Positions 35,841 through 47,518 are shown, counted from the stretch's first letter. The stretch is DNA of 64,000 bases from Sclerodactyla briareus (GCA_026419785.1 JAODTK010002110.1:434001-498000), one strand, 5' to 3'. Translations and numbers: made by a program. Notes: generated from the letters alone by a model not told the origin.

Positions 35841-36060
35841 TTATTCATAATAGTGAAAAAGGTCCGTTATTCATAATAGGAAAAAGGTCCGTTATTCATA
35901 ATAGGAAAAAGGTCCGTTATTCATAATAGGAAAAAGGTCCGTTATTCATAATAGGAAAAAGGTCCGTTATTCATAATAGGAAAAAGGTCCGTTATTCATA
36001 ATAGGAAAAAGGTCCGTTATTCATAATAGGAAAAAGGTCCGTTATTCATAATAGGAAAAC
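35841..36060 (+). repeat. 25-bp satellite, about nine copies, mostly identical
   Basis: The unit GGTCCGTTATTCATAATAGG-AAAAA is repeated head to tail, about eight copies being identical. This uniformity contrasts with the noisy repeats elsewhere and suggests recent expansion or an assembly-corrected array. It belongs to the same sequence family as the outer inverted arms. Confidence 0.95.
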
Positions 36061-36195
36061 AAACCCCGTTCGTGGATCTGCCAGGGATCACAGCTGACAA
36101 AAAGGTGCAGTTTAGGGTGCCATCATTGCAGGGACCTCGCATAGGTAGAATCAGCTGCTGGCAAGAAGGATATCCTTGAAAAGACACCACACAAT
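36061..36195. other. Unique spacer between satellite array and right arm
   Basis: About 135 bp (CCCCGTTCGTGGATCTGCC to ACAATACATGAATAACG) that is not repetitive and would be the loop if the arms pair. No coding signal. Confidence 0.5.
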
Positions 36196-36650
36196 ACATG
36201 AATAACGACCTTTTTCGCGATTATGAATAAGGACCTCTTTTGTATTATGAATATAACGGACACTTTCACTATTATGAATAACGGCCTCCTTTTCTGGCGA
36301 ATTATGAAAACGGACCCTCTTTTGCTATATGATAACGGTCCCCGTTTTGCTATTATGAATTAGCGACCTTTTCGCCATTATGATTGAATATCGACCTTTT
36401 TTACCTTATGAATATCGGACCTTTGTGCTCTGTTATGAATTACAGACCTTTTGTGATAATTGAAAAACGGGCCTTGTTGGTCATTATGATATCGGACCTT
36501 ATGACAAAGACCCCGTTTTTCTTAGGACTATCGGACCTTTTGGTCATTATGATAAAGGACCCTTTTCCGTAAAAATGCACGTTATGAATAACGGGCCTAT
36601 GAACAAAGGCCTTATGAATAAAAGGCCTTATGAACATCGGGCCGGTCCCG
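36196..36650 (-). repeat. Right inverted minisatellite arm
   Basis: Degenerate repeats of TTATGAATAACGGACC/CTTTTCGC type run in the opposite orientation to the left arm. They end with CCTTATGAATAAAAGGCC and CCTTATGAACATCGGGCC, which mirror the first bases of the left arm. Together with 33,430-33,615 this brackets a 3.2-kb foldback-like unit. Confidence 0.8.
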
Positions 36651-36659
36651 TTTGGATGA

Positions 36660-37600
36660 CGACGGAAAACCAATGATCGTTGCAACCGGGGCGCGAGGGG
36701 GGGGGCCGAGACCTGGGAGAAGTTGGCTGTTTAGACGTGGTGGGTCGAACTACATCAGATGATGATGATGTCAGATGGTCAAGTCTTAGTAAATGTGTGA
36801 CTTCCGGAAATAGGAAACTGCCAATTTCAAAATGACTAAACATGTACAGGGGGTAAACCGCCGTAGTGTATATCCATCCCCGCATAAACAACATTTGTGG
36901 ACGTCGTTTAGAGGGAGCCCACATTAAATTATGTCCAGTACCTCCAGGGACTTTTGAAAATGTCCTACCTGTGGTTCAGGTTTAGAGTTTAGAATATCCA
37001 CAGACATATATAGGTAGACGTAACATTCGCCATATGTTACTGTGTGCAACAATTTCAGCCAATTGAAACGTGCGGGGGATCCTGGACAAATGCCCCAAAA
37101 AGAAACCGTTCGCGCAAATGGTCCATGTAGTAAACAACGAGTTTCGGCAGCAGCGAGCAGTGTTGATACGCCGATTCTGGGCGGCTAAATCAGGCAATAT
37201 TGAAGCAGTTATGGTGCAATATACGAATCAATTTCTTTAAAAAATTCATTCTTCTGTGATTTTGAGAATAGTTCTTCAATGTGCTCTTAGATTTTGCAGA
37301 TGAAGCATATTTTGTGTCTACCCCTTCCACAATGATAATGAAAACAAGAGGTCGTTAAAGTATACCACTCTACCATTCTTCCCGACACATGACGAACGAA
37401 AAGGCTACCGTCGTATTATTAGGTATTTTTTGCCATAGTTTTCGAGCAGAATGTATTATCTGTTTGTACGAGTTCTTTGAAATAACGATGGTAAACATGA
37501 CCCGCCGTTGCTCTAAAGTACACTGTCAATGGTAATTGCTACGTAGGCTTCGATCTTTTGGGCGCAAAAATACAGAGCCGACCCACACTCTATCTATCTC
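36660..37600. other. Non-coding stretch, nothing recognised
   Basis: No splice-supported frame or repeat was found. A poly-G run occurs near 36,697. Confidence 0.35.
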
Positions 37601-37639
37601 TGTGGAAAAATCCCAATGATTATACAAATTTGACTCTGG

Positions 37640-38030
37640 GGACTTGAAATCAAGTCATGTTACGGAACCAACTTTCTGTCACCCACCTGCACCAGGTTTG
37701 TGTGAATCGGACTAACCCTGTCTTTTCTATAATAACAATTGAATGGAAAAATACAACAAATGGACCATCAGGTGTTCTCAGTGAAATGCACCGTCAGTTT
37801 TTCGGGAAAACTTTTGTCCCCACCCCCAAGTTTGTGTGAATCGGATAAACTCAATTTTCGTGTGAAATGAAAACTGCAAAATAGAGGACAGCAGACATGC
37901 AGTGAGCCTACTGTAGCAGAACTCTATCAGATAATTTTACTAGGGCGGAGTGCCGGCGGACGTGTGTGTACCAAGTTTCAGATCAATCGGAAAACCATTA
38001 AATAGTGCTTGTGCTAACGGCTACAGTTTC
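37640..38030. repeat. GTGTGAATCGGA-type repeat
   Basis: The phrase CAAGTTTGTGTGAATCGGA (with variants) recurs near 37,693 and 37,826, and CAAGTTTCAGATCAATCGGA near 37,972, about 135-145 bp apart. It is related to the TCGGACCTATGGTTGTCGAG repeat at 48-49.2 kb. It ends in a CGGCGG-rich segment. Confidence 0.5.
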
Positions 38031-39240
38031 CGACGATGGCGGCGGAGACGGCGGGGCCACGGCGGCGGACACACCCCCAAAGGCATAATATTCCCGGACA
38101 ACGTCTAGTGCGAAGGGTATATATAATGATAAAAGCTCTGTGCTAATAGTGAGATTGAAAGTGATTACGTTGCAAGAGCGCCGTGTTTGGTTTTGGAAAT
38201 GGGTGGGGACGTGTATCTGGAAGCTTATAGCGTGACCATGGGTTCGCGCGCGAGCGATACCCGAATTGTTTTGACAGATGTATCCCCAGATGGCCGGAAA
38301 TTGAATTTCAGACACAAAGATTATACGAAAAAGGGTCATTCATTGTACTATTTCACGGTTTCAAATGTTTATGGGCAAATAAGAATGAAAATACAAAAAA
38401 TAGGAGTATACAGTGTGAAAAATTTATCGAATACAAAATAATGAGCCGATATTAAAACAATAAAATTAGTCAGTCCATCTCCTTCTTCACCCGCCCTTTG
38501 GTAATTTAGGCGGGTGTGCCATAATATGTACGGGAAGCTACAAGCACGTTGACGCAACAATAACAAAAAACAACAATGGAATACCAAACAGATGGACCGT
38601 ATGACAAGCATAGAGTCGACGTCGATCCCCCGAGGGGGGGGGGACGAAAAGGGGGAAGTATCCCCCCACCAATATTTGGGTCAGGGGGGAGAATATGTGA
38701 TCATCCCCCCCCCCCCAATTGTGAGCCAACAGTCACTAAAATGCGTAACCAATAATGGGAGACGACACCTCATAAAATCATCCTTTTTTGGATATACTCG
38801 CCGGGACGCATATTTGCTTTTTTTTTTCTTTTTTGCGGACGTATAGGGCAGTGTTCGACCTCATTTCAACCAAATCGAATTTGCTAAAGACACAGAGGGG
38901 CGTGTACATCGTACAAGCTAGACCGGAAAGGAAATTCCGGAATAAACATGGAATGAACGGGACTGTGTAGAACCAGTAGTCGGACAGTTAGAAGCTTCTC
39001 AATCTCAATGGTTATTTAAGTCGGCAAAATCCTTCACAGAGGACATAAACGGCAAGCTGTATGAGAACAATGTATCGTTCATGTTTACTATGAAGAGATA
39101 CCATATGTAGGATAAATTGGTTAATTTGAAGAACAACAGCATAGGATAAAAACATGGGGGGGGGCAGTCTTGAACAAGAAGATGATAGTCATTTCATCTA
39201 CAAATATTTCAACTATTTTCTAAGTGCTGAGAAGTGGTAG
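38030..39240. other. Non-coding stretch; weak open frame at 38,187-38,441
   Basis: An 84-codon plus-strand frame (MVLEMGGDVYLEAYSVTMGS start) has no family match or upstream signals. The remainder contains G and C runs and a short GCCCGCC...GGCGGGT hairpin near 38,491-38,515. No gene is claimed. Confidence 0.35.
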
Positions 39241-39242
39241 CA

Positions 39243-39995
39243 TAGCATATTGCATCACCACATGCCGAGCTAACGTAGCAGTCTTCACAACCTCTGCATC
39301 ACACCGCCGAACAAACACATAGAGGTGGTAACGACCTGGGCATCACACTGCCGACTAACGCATAGAGGTGGTAATGACTGTGCATCACCACTCCCAAAAT
39401 AAACGCATAGAGGGTGATAATGACTGGGATATGGCTTCCGAACTTATGCATAGAGGTGGTAACGGACATGTGCCATCACCACTCCCAAACTACGCACAGA
39501 GGTGATAATGACCGGTGTATCATCACTTCCGATCTAACGCATAGAGGTGGTAACAACATTGCATACCCCTGCAACCAATGCATAGAGGTGGTAATGACCT
39601 CTGCATCTCGACTGCCAAATAACACCACAAGTAGTAACACTGGCATCACACTGCTAAGTCATGCAAATGGGGGTAACCACCTGTGCATCACACTGCCAAA
39701 CTGATTCATAGAGGTGGCAAGCACCTGTGCCAAACCAACCACCACTTCCAAACTAACGGGCAGGGATGGTAAGAACCTGTGCATAAAAATTGCAAATAAC
39801 ACAGAGCTTGGTAACACTGTGCATCACCCTTACCGACTATGCATAATATGGTAAGAACCTGTGCATTACCACTGCTGAAGCTAAAATGCATAAGGTCGTA
39901 ACACCTGTGCATCGTCACTGCCGGACTATGCCTGGGACATGGTAAGAACCTGTTGCATCGTCTTTGCGGACACTGCATAGAGATGGTAACCAGGT
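39243..39995. repeat. 45-bp minisatellite, about 16 copies
   Basis: The unit is ATAGAGGTGGTAATGACCTG then TGCATCACCACTGCCGAACT and AACGC. Copies diverge toward the 3' end (GGTAAGAACCTGTGCATC form) and differ by single-base losses. Length 45 keeps frame, but no continuous frame survives. Confidence 0.9.
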
Positions 39996-40077
39996 TACCC
40001 TCTTTTCCTGAAAATAATTGCTTTAACTACAGTGAAACCATCACCACTGCTGTGCCGATTTTTGACGGGCAAGCAAG

Positions 40078-40147
40078 GCACCATGGGATTGAACCTGGGA
40101 CTATTTTGGTTCAAGAGGAGCACCAATCCACTGCACCAGTGGGAGAC
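40078..40147 (-). other. tRNA-like sequence (probable SINE head)
   Basis: On the minus strand TGGTGCAGTGGATTGG (A-box-like) is followed about 30 bases later by GGTTCAATCCC (B box). Spacing and order suit an internal pol III promoter. Stem pairing is poor, so it is a tRNA-derived SINE remnant rather than a working tRNA. It lies inside a 160-codon plus-strand frame that is therefore probably not coding. Confidence 0.4.
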
Positions 40148-40544
40148 CGGGTAGGGGTTATAACCCCACATTTTGACGCTGTTCCCGTTGACTTTCAACA
40201 TTTAATCATAGATAGGCTATTACTGGTTTCGCACTATAGTGGAGGGCTACAAACGACCCCCGAGGATGGAATGGTCACCATTTTTGAGATTTCCGGTTTA
40301 ATTTTTGTAAGCCAATGGTGGGAGTACACAAAAAACCCTTCTTCCACGACAGACGCCGTTTTAGACATGCTAAGTGCCCACTCCTGCATCCTTGATGGGG
40401 TCTCATTGCCAACGGAAATCGACGCCTATTTATGAAAGTGAATCAACATCTTATTTACACGCCACTCTCATTTAAGAGGTTAGAGACCAAGTATAGGGTG
40501 GCTATCCTAAACGTTTTTTCTCCGTGCGTCTGGTTTTTTAGAAA

Positions 40545-41700
40545 TTAAATTCTGCGGGATACCTTGAGAGTGCCATCTTCTCCATCGGTCACTGTCACAT
40601 TGCACATCATGAGGCTGTTGATCTTATTGTGTCCCTCGTCGCTTCTCACCACTTCCCTTGGGCGTGTCCAATGAACTAAATATCTCTCCGTAAGCTTGTA
40701 GGCTACATGTACTGGCTGGATTCGACGAGGATTAATTCTAAATTATCGTTCAACTTTTTGAAACATCCTTCGGACTCCAGGGGTCGAATCGATTCAAATT
40801 CTCTTGAAGGTCGCTGATGTGCGTACACACTACTTCCTTGAAAGAAAGTTAATGTTCTAAGTCGGCAGTTAGTTCCGGGTAGCGTGCAGATACAACGGCA
40901 TTGTACACCCCAGTCACTAGCATATCGGCCATTTTCGACTATCGTGAGTTTCCATGCATCCAGATTTGCGAGTGTCGGCGTGGCGAATTTTCATTCACCA
41001 AATACATCATCATGACCTAGCCCATACACTTGCTGGCGCAGCACTAGGATTCTTCCAGTCCGGTATTGTACAGGAAGTATGCAGCTTATTACATGTATCA
41101 CGTCTCGGTTCTAAGTTTCAGCTTCCTTGTCCAACGTGTAACGTAATCGAAAATAATAGGCACCCATCATGTGGCACACCCATTCGAGCCTGTCCGAAGT
41201 CCTACCCATTACATCATTCATAGTGTATAGAGCATTCCGAATCGGGTGCATGGCGAAAGACCCTGAGCTGCACGATAGCACACTCTCATGAGTCTTGAAA
41301 TCAGAATTCTACAATGCGTTTTCCCATTCTGCCATTCGAAGAGACAACTATTGCTTGCAATGAATGCGTTCTCGTTTCGCTAACAACTGGGGTGGAGCGT
41401 GACCCAGTTTAACGCCTCCCTTGAATCCGCCCTTGCACGTATGATCTCTCTTGAAGACTGGCCATTCGCTCGATATTCCTCCGATGATTGTACTGTTCGA
41501 GCAGAACAGGGTGCCCCACTGAGATAATCTACTGCATGAGAGAATATATGTGACGAAGCAATTCTTTCTTCAGCATAAGACTTTGCATATACGAGGTGTG
41601 ACGCGGGGCAGTACGAGAATGAACACTCAAATTCATCGGAAACTGGGAATTCCTGGCAGAGAAAATGGGAACTTCTGACAGATGCAACGATTGAATGTGT
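40545..41700 (-). pseudogene. Decayed minus-strand coding region, family unknown
   Basis: Successive open stretches on one strand, in shifting frames, look like protein. 41,700 to 41,380 is open for over 100 codons (includes ECSFSYCPASHLVYAKSYAE). 41,302 to 41,111 is open for 64 codons (includes MHPIRNALYTMNDVMGRTSD). A Kozak-like AAAATGGCC start gives MADMLVTGVYNAVVSARYPE. 40,706 to 40,545 contains VAYKLTERYLVHWTRPREVV and ends in TAA. The chain of short frames suggests one gene broken by several indels, or indel errors in the sequence. I do not recognise the family; a transposon or other integrated element is possible. Confidence 0.45.
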
Positions 41701-41709
41701 AACCCACCC

Positions 41710-43010
41710 GTCCCGACATTTCTACTGAATATTCCCCCCCAGTCCTACCCAAAAAAGGGGGGGACCATATGTATGTGTTCCCCATAAGAAGATTCGCATC
41801 GTCGACCGGACAGGCATTCTGCTGGTCTATCGGGTTGACAAGATTTCAGATTTTGACCTCTTCTGACCTAAGATGACCTTTGACCTGCGAACTGAAAGTG
41901 TGACCACACAACCACCTGACCACCACCACCACACCAACAACCACAGACAAAATAAAATGACATAAACCCTAATAACATGACCAATAATCATAATGGCCAG
42001 GGTTCTAGCCAGGGTATCCAAAAGCATGCAGGGGGATTTCCCCGGTTGGTTTGTGCCCTTCTGATTGACTTGTAATGAGACAGAGGGGCATATATGCTAC
42101 CCTTTTTCCTGCCGGACGCCGTTTTAGGCCCCTCAAATGTCAGCAGCTCTCACTGGTTGTCCTAGGAGAATGAGGTGAAATTTTCCTTAACTAATGTTAA
42201 ATAGACACCTTCCGGCTTCTTGACACAGTGGAGGGGAACACTTTCCTTAAGAATGTAGTTCCTAATTTACCTCAATTCGGCTAATATTCCCTGACTATAA
42301 GCGCAGTTTAACCGCTGCTGCGGATTGCTTAATACTAATATGACCCCGGCGCATGGGTCAGCCATCTTGTTGGGCAGATTGGTTTCAGTGAGGTGGGGTC
42401 GCTGTTGGTTTTCTTCTGAATGCAAGTTTTGAGTAAAGTTTTGCCAGAATGATAGGAGATTTCCCGAGCTCTTGAACGCAATCCAGCATCTCCCGCATTG
42501 TAACCGTAACTTTTTTCCATCTTCTCATTTGCCCTCTTTAATTTTTGTGTGCTTATGTTGATAACGCCTAATGGGTACTTGTGTGATCTTTACGACTTTA
42601 ACCCGCCTTTCGCATTCATGCGGGCGGATCAGTCATGCTAGCGATTTTTTCCGCCGCCTGCGTCCGCGGGTATTTCGTAATCGATTTCCCGGGATTTCCC
42701 TGCAATCTACCGGCTTGTCGCCCGATAGTGGAGAGTAGAAGACAATTTTATTTTCAAATAATGTTCCAAACAACAATCATAACTTTTTCAACACAAACAC
42801 TAAGAGGGGATTTTTTATACAGATTGTCTCTATTTTTTAATGGCCAGACACCTATTTGAACACATATTTACATGTTTAAACCATTGATATGTCAAGTATT
42901 TGCTAATTAAATCTCCAAACACTGCAATTGTAAGTTTTAATAGTGACCGTAATCGTTGACATTAGAACAATGTTTTCAGAAAATGGAACACCGGTGTTCA
43001 GTTTGAACAC
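41710..43010. other. Non-coding stretch, nothing recognised
   Basis: Some TGACCT motifs occur near 41,860-41,890, with an ACCACC-rich tract after them. No exon is supported. Confidence 0.35.
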
Positions 43011-43034
43011 TAGTATGTTCCGGTGTTTGACAAA

Positions 43035-43092
43035 TAATAATAATAATAATGATAATAATAACAACAATAATAATAACAATAATAATAATAGT
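43035..43092. repeat. AAT trinucleotide microsatellite
   Basis: An (AAT)n run with occasional GAT and AAC units, about 19 triplets. Confidence 0.95.
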
Positions 43093-43139
43093 AGGCTAAT
43101 CGGGTCTTATATAGGGCATATACACCCTTAAGTGAGAAG

Positions 43140-43400
43140 AGGTACATGACTCGAGAAAACGCCCGCCCGCCCGGCCGCCCGCGTGCATGGAAACGAGTCT
43201 TCCAAAACGCTCGCCCGCCCGCGTGCATGGAAACGCAGCTTAACGCGGTCTAGCAGGATAGCAAGGATAGTCGGAATTCCGAAATTCACTCAAAAGATGG
43301 TGGGGACATGGTATACCGTGTCCCCACCTCTGGTATTTTTTGGTGCGGAGGCCCGCGTCCCCGTGTCCCTGCGGGAAACAGCGCCCCTGCAACGTTGTTT
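43140..43400. other. GC-rich segment with two short direct repeats
   Basis: CGCCCGCCCG...CGTGCATGGAAACG occurs twice near 43,158-43,195 and 43,209-43,233. GC content is far above its surroundings. No gene is supported. Confidence 0.4.
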
Positions 43401-44372
43401 CCAATACCCTTTGACATGGCATAGCGTGTATAATTGGAATTGCATAAATATTGCTTTTTGACTAAAGGGATTTATGGGGGGGGGGGGGGTAACAGTCTTC
43501 TTGAAATTGCCGTGTCAGCAAAGGTCATTCAACGTCACAAACGAATATATTTGGTAGTAACTTTCAGTGACAGTGCTTGGTATTGTCGGATTTTTTGTCG
43601 AGGTGTACTTCATGGAGGGAATATTTTTTTCATACAATCCCCCCCTGTCCCCGAAATTCAGTCAGGTCAGTTATGGGAAGGAAAACTGCCTAAAAAGTAT
43701 TTGTCTCTATGACAATTTCGAGTACCTGGTGTTATGCAACCTTCAGACTTGTCTAGGCGAGAACATGTCCTGCCAAGGTCATCAGAGGTGCAATTAATGG
43801 TCAAGAACCATTATTTTGCTATAACGTGATAACCAATGTCGCACGGTGGAGGTTCGCCTCTGTGATCTACTCGTTGACCTGCATTCTATGTGACCTTTGA
43901 TCTCAATTTGACCTCTAGTGCTGAATTTAATTGCCATGCACTTTTCGGATCTCGAAGGTACCTTCGAATCAAAATGATCCATTAGTTGGCCTAGCTGTGT
44001 GCGGAGTGAGGTTTTTGGTTGGTCATGCATGTGTGTGTTGTGTGTGTGTGTTGTTGGTGTACTCCCCTAGTCCGCACGATATCTGAAACCGCTTATGTAC
44101 CGAGTTCATATTTGACCTGTAGGTCCGCCATGTGCCGTAGAAGAATCCCATTGTTTTTGGTGTCCATACTTGCCAAAGTCGCGACCACACGAAAACGTTT
44201 GAGGAGTTCATAGCAAGTTCGGAGGGTTGGTCTGAAGGCGTTTAGTTGCGTTACAGAAAATACGAAAATTGATAAACCAGCTGCGTTTGTTGTGACTTGC
44301 TAACACCGGTAGCCATCGCAACTTTATAGTTCAAGGCAGTTCAGTCCAGCGTGCTCATGATATGTTGTAACA

Positions 44373-44637
44373 CGCAGGCGCGTAACGGAGATTTGTCTTG
44401 GGGGGGGGGGGGGGAGGGGGGGGGAGGTCGGAACCCATGGAGGTGCTCCCTCATTATTGGCCTCACCCCCTATTGGTAAATAAGAACAATTTATGGGCCC
44501 CTACACACATGCTGCAGCAACATGTGCTAAAACAGCCTGCAATGCCCTCTACTGAACTGCACAAATCAGTTTTTGTGTTAAGAATATATTGGTCACTTGG
44601 GTCTGAGGGGTTTAAACGCCCCCTGGTTGCCGCCACT
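44373..44637. mobile_element. Possible short hAT-like MITE
   Basis: The left end CAGGCGCGTAACGGAG is followed by a long G run, as in the other hAT-like elements here, and the right end reads in reverse CAGTGGCGGCAACCAGGGGG, a common hAT-type terminus. The flanking 8-mers (GTAACACG and ATAGCAGG) do not match, so the two ends may belong to different insertions. Confidence 0.35.
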
Positions 44638-45805
44638 GATAGCAGGTCTGTCGTTTTATCTAATTTCGCCTTGTTTACTGGAGAATCGTGATCACATGAT
44701 AATCCATGCTTGGGCGGAATTGGGCCTCCCCATCCTTTCCAGTATCGATATTTCGGATTAGCCACCAGAATCCGAGCATCAACGAACAGCGCAGTAGGGC
44801 TACGGAGGTAGGCCACATTTCGGTATTATACTAACTTCATTTGCCAAGAACAAAAATACCGGAGAAAGATTGCATTTTGTGTGAACCCGTTTGTCAATTC
44901 TTTTCAGCCTTTTCAGGTTTTTCCACGGTTTCTTCATATTGATTTTTGTTCACAAATTTTTTGTTCACATATGGCTACATACTGTCAAGGAAGCGAAATT
45001 AATTAGACTGAATGATAATCACTTATTGAGCGTCTCGCTGGCCACAAGGTGTGTTCAAAAACTGCAAAAAATTACCTCATGCAAAACAGCCCAAATATGC
45101 CGAAAGCCAACACAGCCAGTACGTACTAGTATGGTCCTCGATTCCCTTGGAGAAATCCAGGTTGGTGCAAGTCTCAATGACGCTCAATGAAGTTTCGGCA
45201 GCTGCATTGTTGACCCTCACTCTCAGAGATAAACATCCAGAGTTCTTCATCAAACTTATGATCCTAGCGTTTGACGTTCAACACATATATGAACAGCACC
45301 GGGAAGAGTCTTGAACATCTCGAAACAATGACACAAGGACGAAGGGTATAATTACCGAGCTATTCGGACAGTATCAGTAGAGTTATCCGTCGGCAGGTGT
45401 CATTTGAGAAAAATGATCCCTTGAGGTTTGCAAGCCTATGGCTGCTGATTTGGTTGTGATCTAGTGAATCAACTAGATATAAGCGTTTTATCGCCGTTAG
45501 TTTCACGTTTATCTTAATCAATCAGTAATGTACATAATATAACGAAACAATATAAGTAGCAAATTATACTGTCACTAATATCGATACTCCGCGTTGATCT
45601 CGTTCGGTCTTTCAACTGCCTATCAGACAATCAGATTTCCCTTGACTGCCAGATAGGATTGATCCCTATCATGTCACTCATTTTACAAGTAAACTACGAT
45701 AATGTGGAGCTCTTGTATTCACAGTATAGCTATTCCCTCGGTTTAATTTATGGATAGCGGACACAAGGGTGCTGTCGTCAAGGTTGATCAGGGGTAATGT
45801 CTATA

Positions 45806-45955
45806 GACTCCCGTCTCATTGGTCCCCCGTCTCATTGGTCCCCCGTCTCATTAGACCCCCGTCTCATTAGACCCCCGTCTCATTGGTCCCCCGTCTCATT
45901 GGGGGGGGGGGGGGACCAATGAGACGGGGGACCAATGAGACGGGGGACTATAGGG
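45806..45955. repeat. Palindromic 16-bp minisatellite
   Basis: CCGTCTCATTGGTCCC (or TAGACCC) is repeated about six times rightward, then a G run, then the reverse complement GGGACCAATGAGACGG twice. The outermost bases CTATAGACTCCCGTCTC and GAGACGGGGGACTATAG are also mirror images. The whole block can fold as a long hairpin. It has the same architecture, on a smaller scale, as the 33.4-36.65 kb structure. Confidence 0.9.
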
Positions 45956-46414
45956 CGGACCCCGTTGATCGTATATGACAAATTCTTGTTATTCGATGAA
46001 TATGTTGCGTCCCTCTGGAATTGCATGCAGTAAAAATAAAATTATCCATGAGACTTCTTCATTGTGCCTAAATTCGCCTATTGGGATTTATCTGATTGTA
46101 TAAGCAATCGACAATGTTATCAAGTACCGCAACTTTCACCAATAAATGTAAAACCTACGTGATAAAGCCCATGATCCATCAATTCAAGAGTAAACTGCAT
46201 AATACAGAACCGCCAACCACACAACGTAGGCTACTAAGACCTCGTTCTATTAGTGAATATACGTAATGACTTGATGACGAATCGCCATAAATCTCAGCCC
46301 AGTTCATGCACATGATACAGGTTAACCAAACTGTATCCTTAATTTCCATTTTGTTTGCTATCTTCATAGGGTTTTTTTTCAGTTTTTCCTCCCTCCGTGG
46401 GCAGTGACACCTAC

Positions 46415-46628
46415 TGCCAGAGGTTGTAGCTGGGTTCTGGTAGCCTGGTCTCTTGTAGTAATTAGCTCTCTCTTCCATCTCGATTTCGTTACTCGTTCGC
46501 CTAACCGGGTTCGTGTCTGGGAGGCACACGTTCTCAAACTTCTTCAAAAAACCTTTCTTTTCCAGAGGAGTGACATCGCTAAAGAGGTCGACACGATCGC
46601 AGATTCTTATCGACTTGAATTTTTTTGA
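46415..46628 (-). CDS. TIMP-like exon, end of NTR domain
   Basis: On the minus strand the acceptor TTTCTTTTCAG precedes SIRICDRVDLFSDVTPLEKK, followed by GFLKKFENVC. This matches the vertebrate TIMP segment ITLCDFIEPWDSLSTTQKKS and the Cys that follows. A GTAGGT donor after TTSG ends the exon in phase 1. If not spliced, the frame stays open to a TAA at 46,179 with further Cys residues (CHC, CIMC). It joins the upstream exon in phase 0. TIMPs are secreted inhibitors that insert their N-terminal Cys into the active-site zinc of matrix metalloproteinases. A vertebrate-type C-terminal domain is not evident, as in some invertebrate TIMPs. Confidence 0.78.
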
Positions 46629-47145
46629 CTGAAAAGAAACAAGAGAAGATTTTTTAAATGCGAAAAACGGTCGGGAGGACACTTTTAATATGAGTGGTTA
46701 TTTGCTCTTCTGTTCGAAACCTGACCCTCTATAGTTTTTAGGTGGCGGTGAAGGGCCACTTGTGAGTCGCGGAACTTGCCTTCCCATCCCGACAGCTTGT
46801 ATACTTGCTTGTATACAGACCACTGCACACAACTGCAGAAAGTCAAGGAAGGCTAGTCACTTCTCCATGATATACACTGAGCCTCAACTGCTCGCTCATA
46901 GACTAAACGACTTTTCTTACTGCTGATACTGAAACAAAACCTTTCATAAGGCAATACGCTGTCATAGAAATCATTGTGATGCAGTAAGTAGAATAATTTC
47001 AACCTTAACTGAACCACGCGAATCGAATAATTCTCTTTACCTATATGAGTCAAAATCACTGCCTTAGAACCGTTCTTTTCCTAGATAATAGTTTGACCGT
47101 TCGCTCGACGCGTGGTCCAGATTCATGATGGTGAACTATGCTTAC

Positions 47146-47361
47146 CTTGAAATGCATACGTCTGACCTTTCTGGAGATTGTGTAGCCACAGATAGATTTC
47201 TCACTGCCGATGGGCACAATCTGCCCTACGATGTCCTTCCTGAGGCCCTTGAAGATGGCATCAACGCGCACTCTGTATTCAATGACCCCGCTCCTCCGGA
47301 GCACTTCCGGCGTTAGGAGAATTTTCTACCTCGACACGCCCCATAATCGTTCCTTTGAATG
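47146..47361 (-). CDS. TIMP-like exon, core of NTR domain (frameshifted)
   Basis: The exon is bordered by CTCTCCTTACAG and a GTAAGC donor. It begins AFKGTIMGRVEVEN and, after a one-base shift near 47,285 (in CGGAGGAGCGGGG), continues VIEYRV and RVDAIFKGLRKDIVGQIVPI with SEKSICGYTIS. These match the TIMP/NTR pattern YEIKQIKMFKG...AVCGVSL. It ends in phase 0 and so joins the 46,628 exon in frame. The frameshift lies in the variable loop and may be a consensus error. Confidence 0.75.
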
Positions 47362-47518
47362 CTGTAAGGAGAGGGAGGGGAGATAAAAAGGTTCATTTGC
47401 CGGTTTTACATCCAAGATTAGTAAAAACACCATTGCAGAGATAGGGGCAGTTCCGTACAGGCAAAAATTCATCCTCATAGAATGTAAAGAGCACTGAGTA
47501 GGCAGAATAACCACTCAC

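Noticed and set aside
38187..38441. 84-codon ORF as a gene
   Set aside because: No family match, no splice signals and no upstream features. Its length is within chance expectation for 64 kb.
40078..40147. Functional tRNA gene
   Set aside because: A and B boxes are present but acceptor and anticodon stems do not pair well.
39953..40435. 160-codon plus-strand ORF
   Set aside because: It begins inside a minisatellite and runs across a tRNA-like SINE remnant. There is no splice support or family similarity in its sequence.
44463..44816. 117-codon minus-strand ORF
   Set aside because: It overlaps a probable MITE terminus and a G run and has no recognisable domain.
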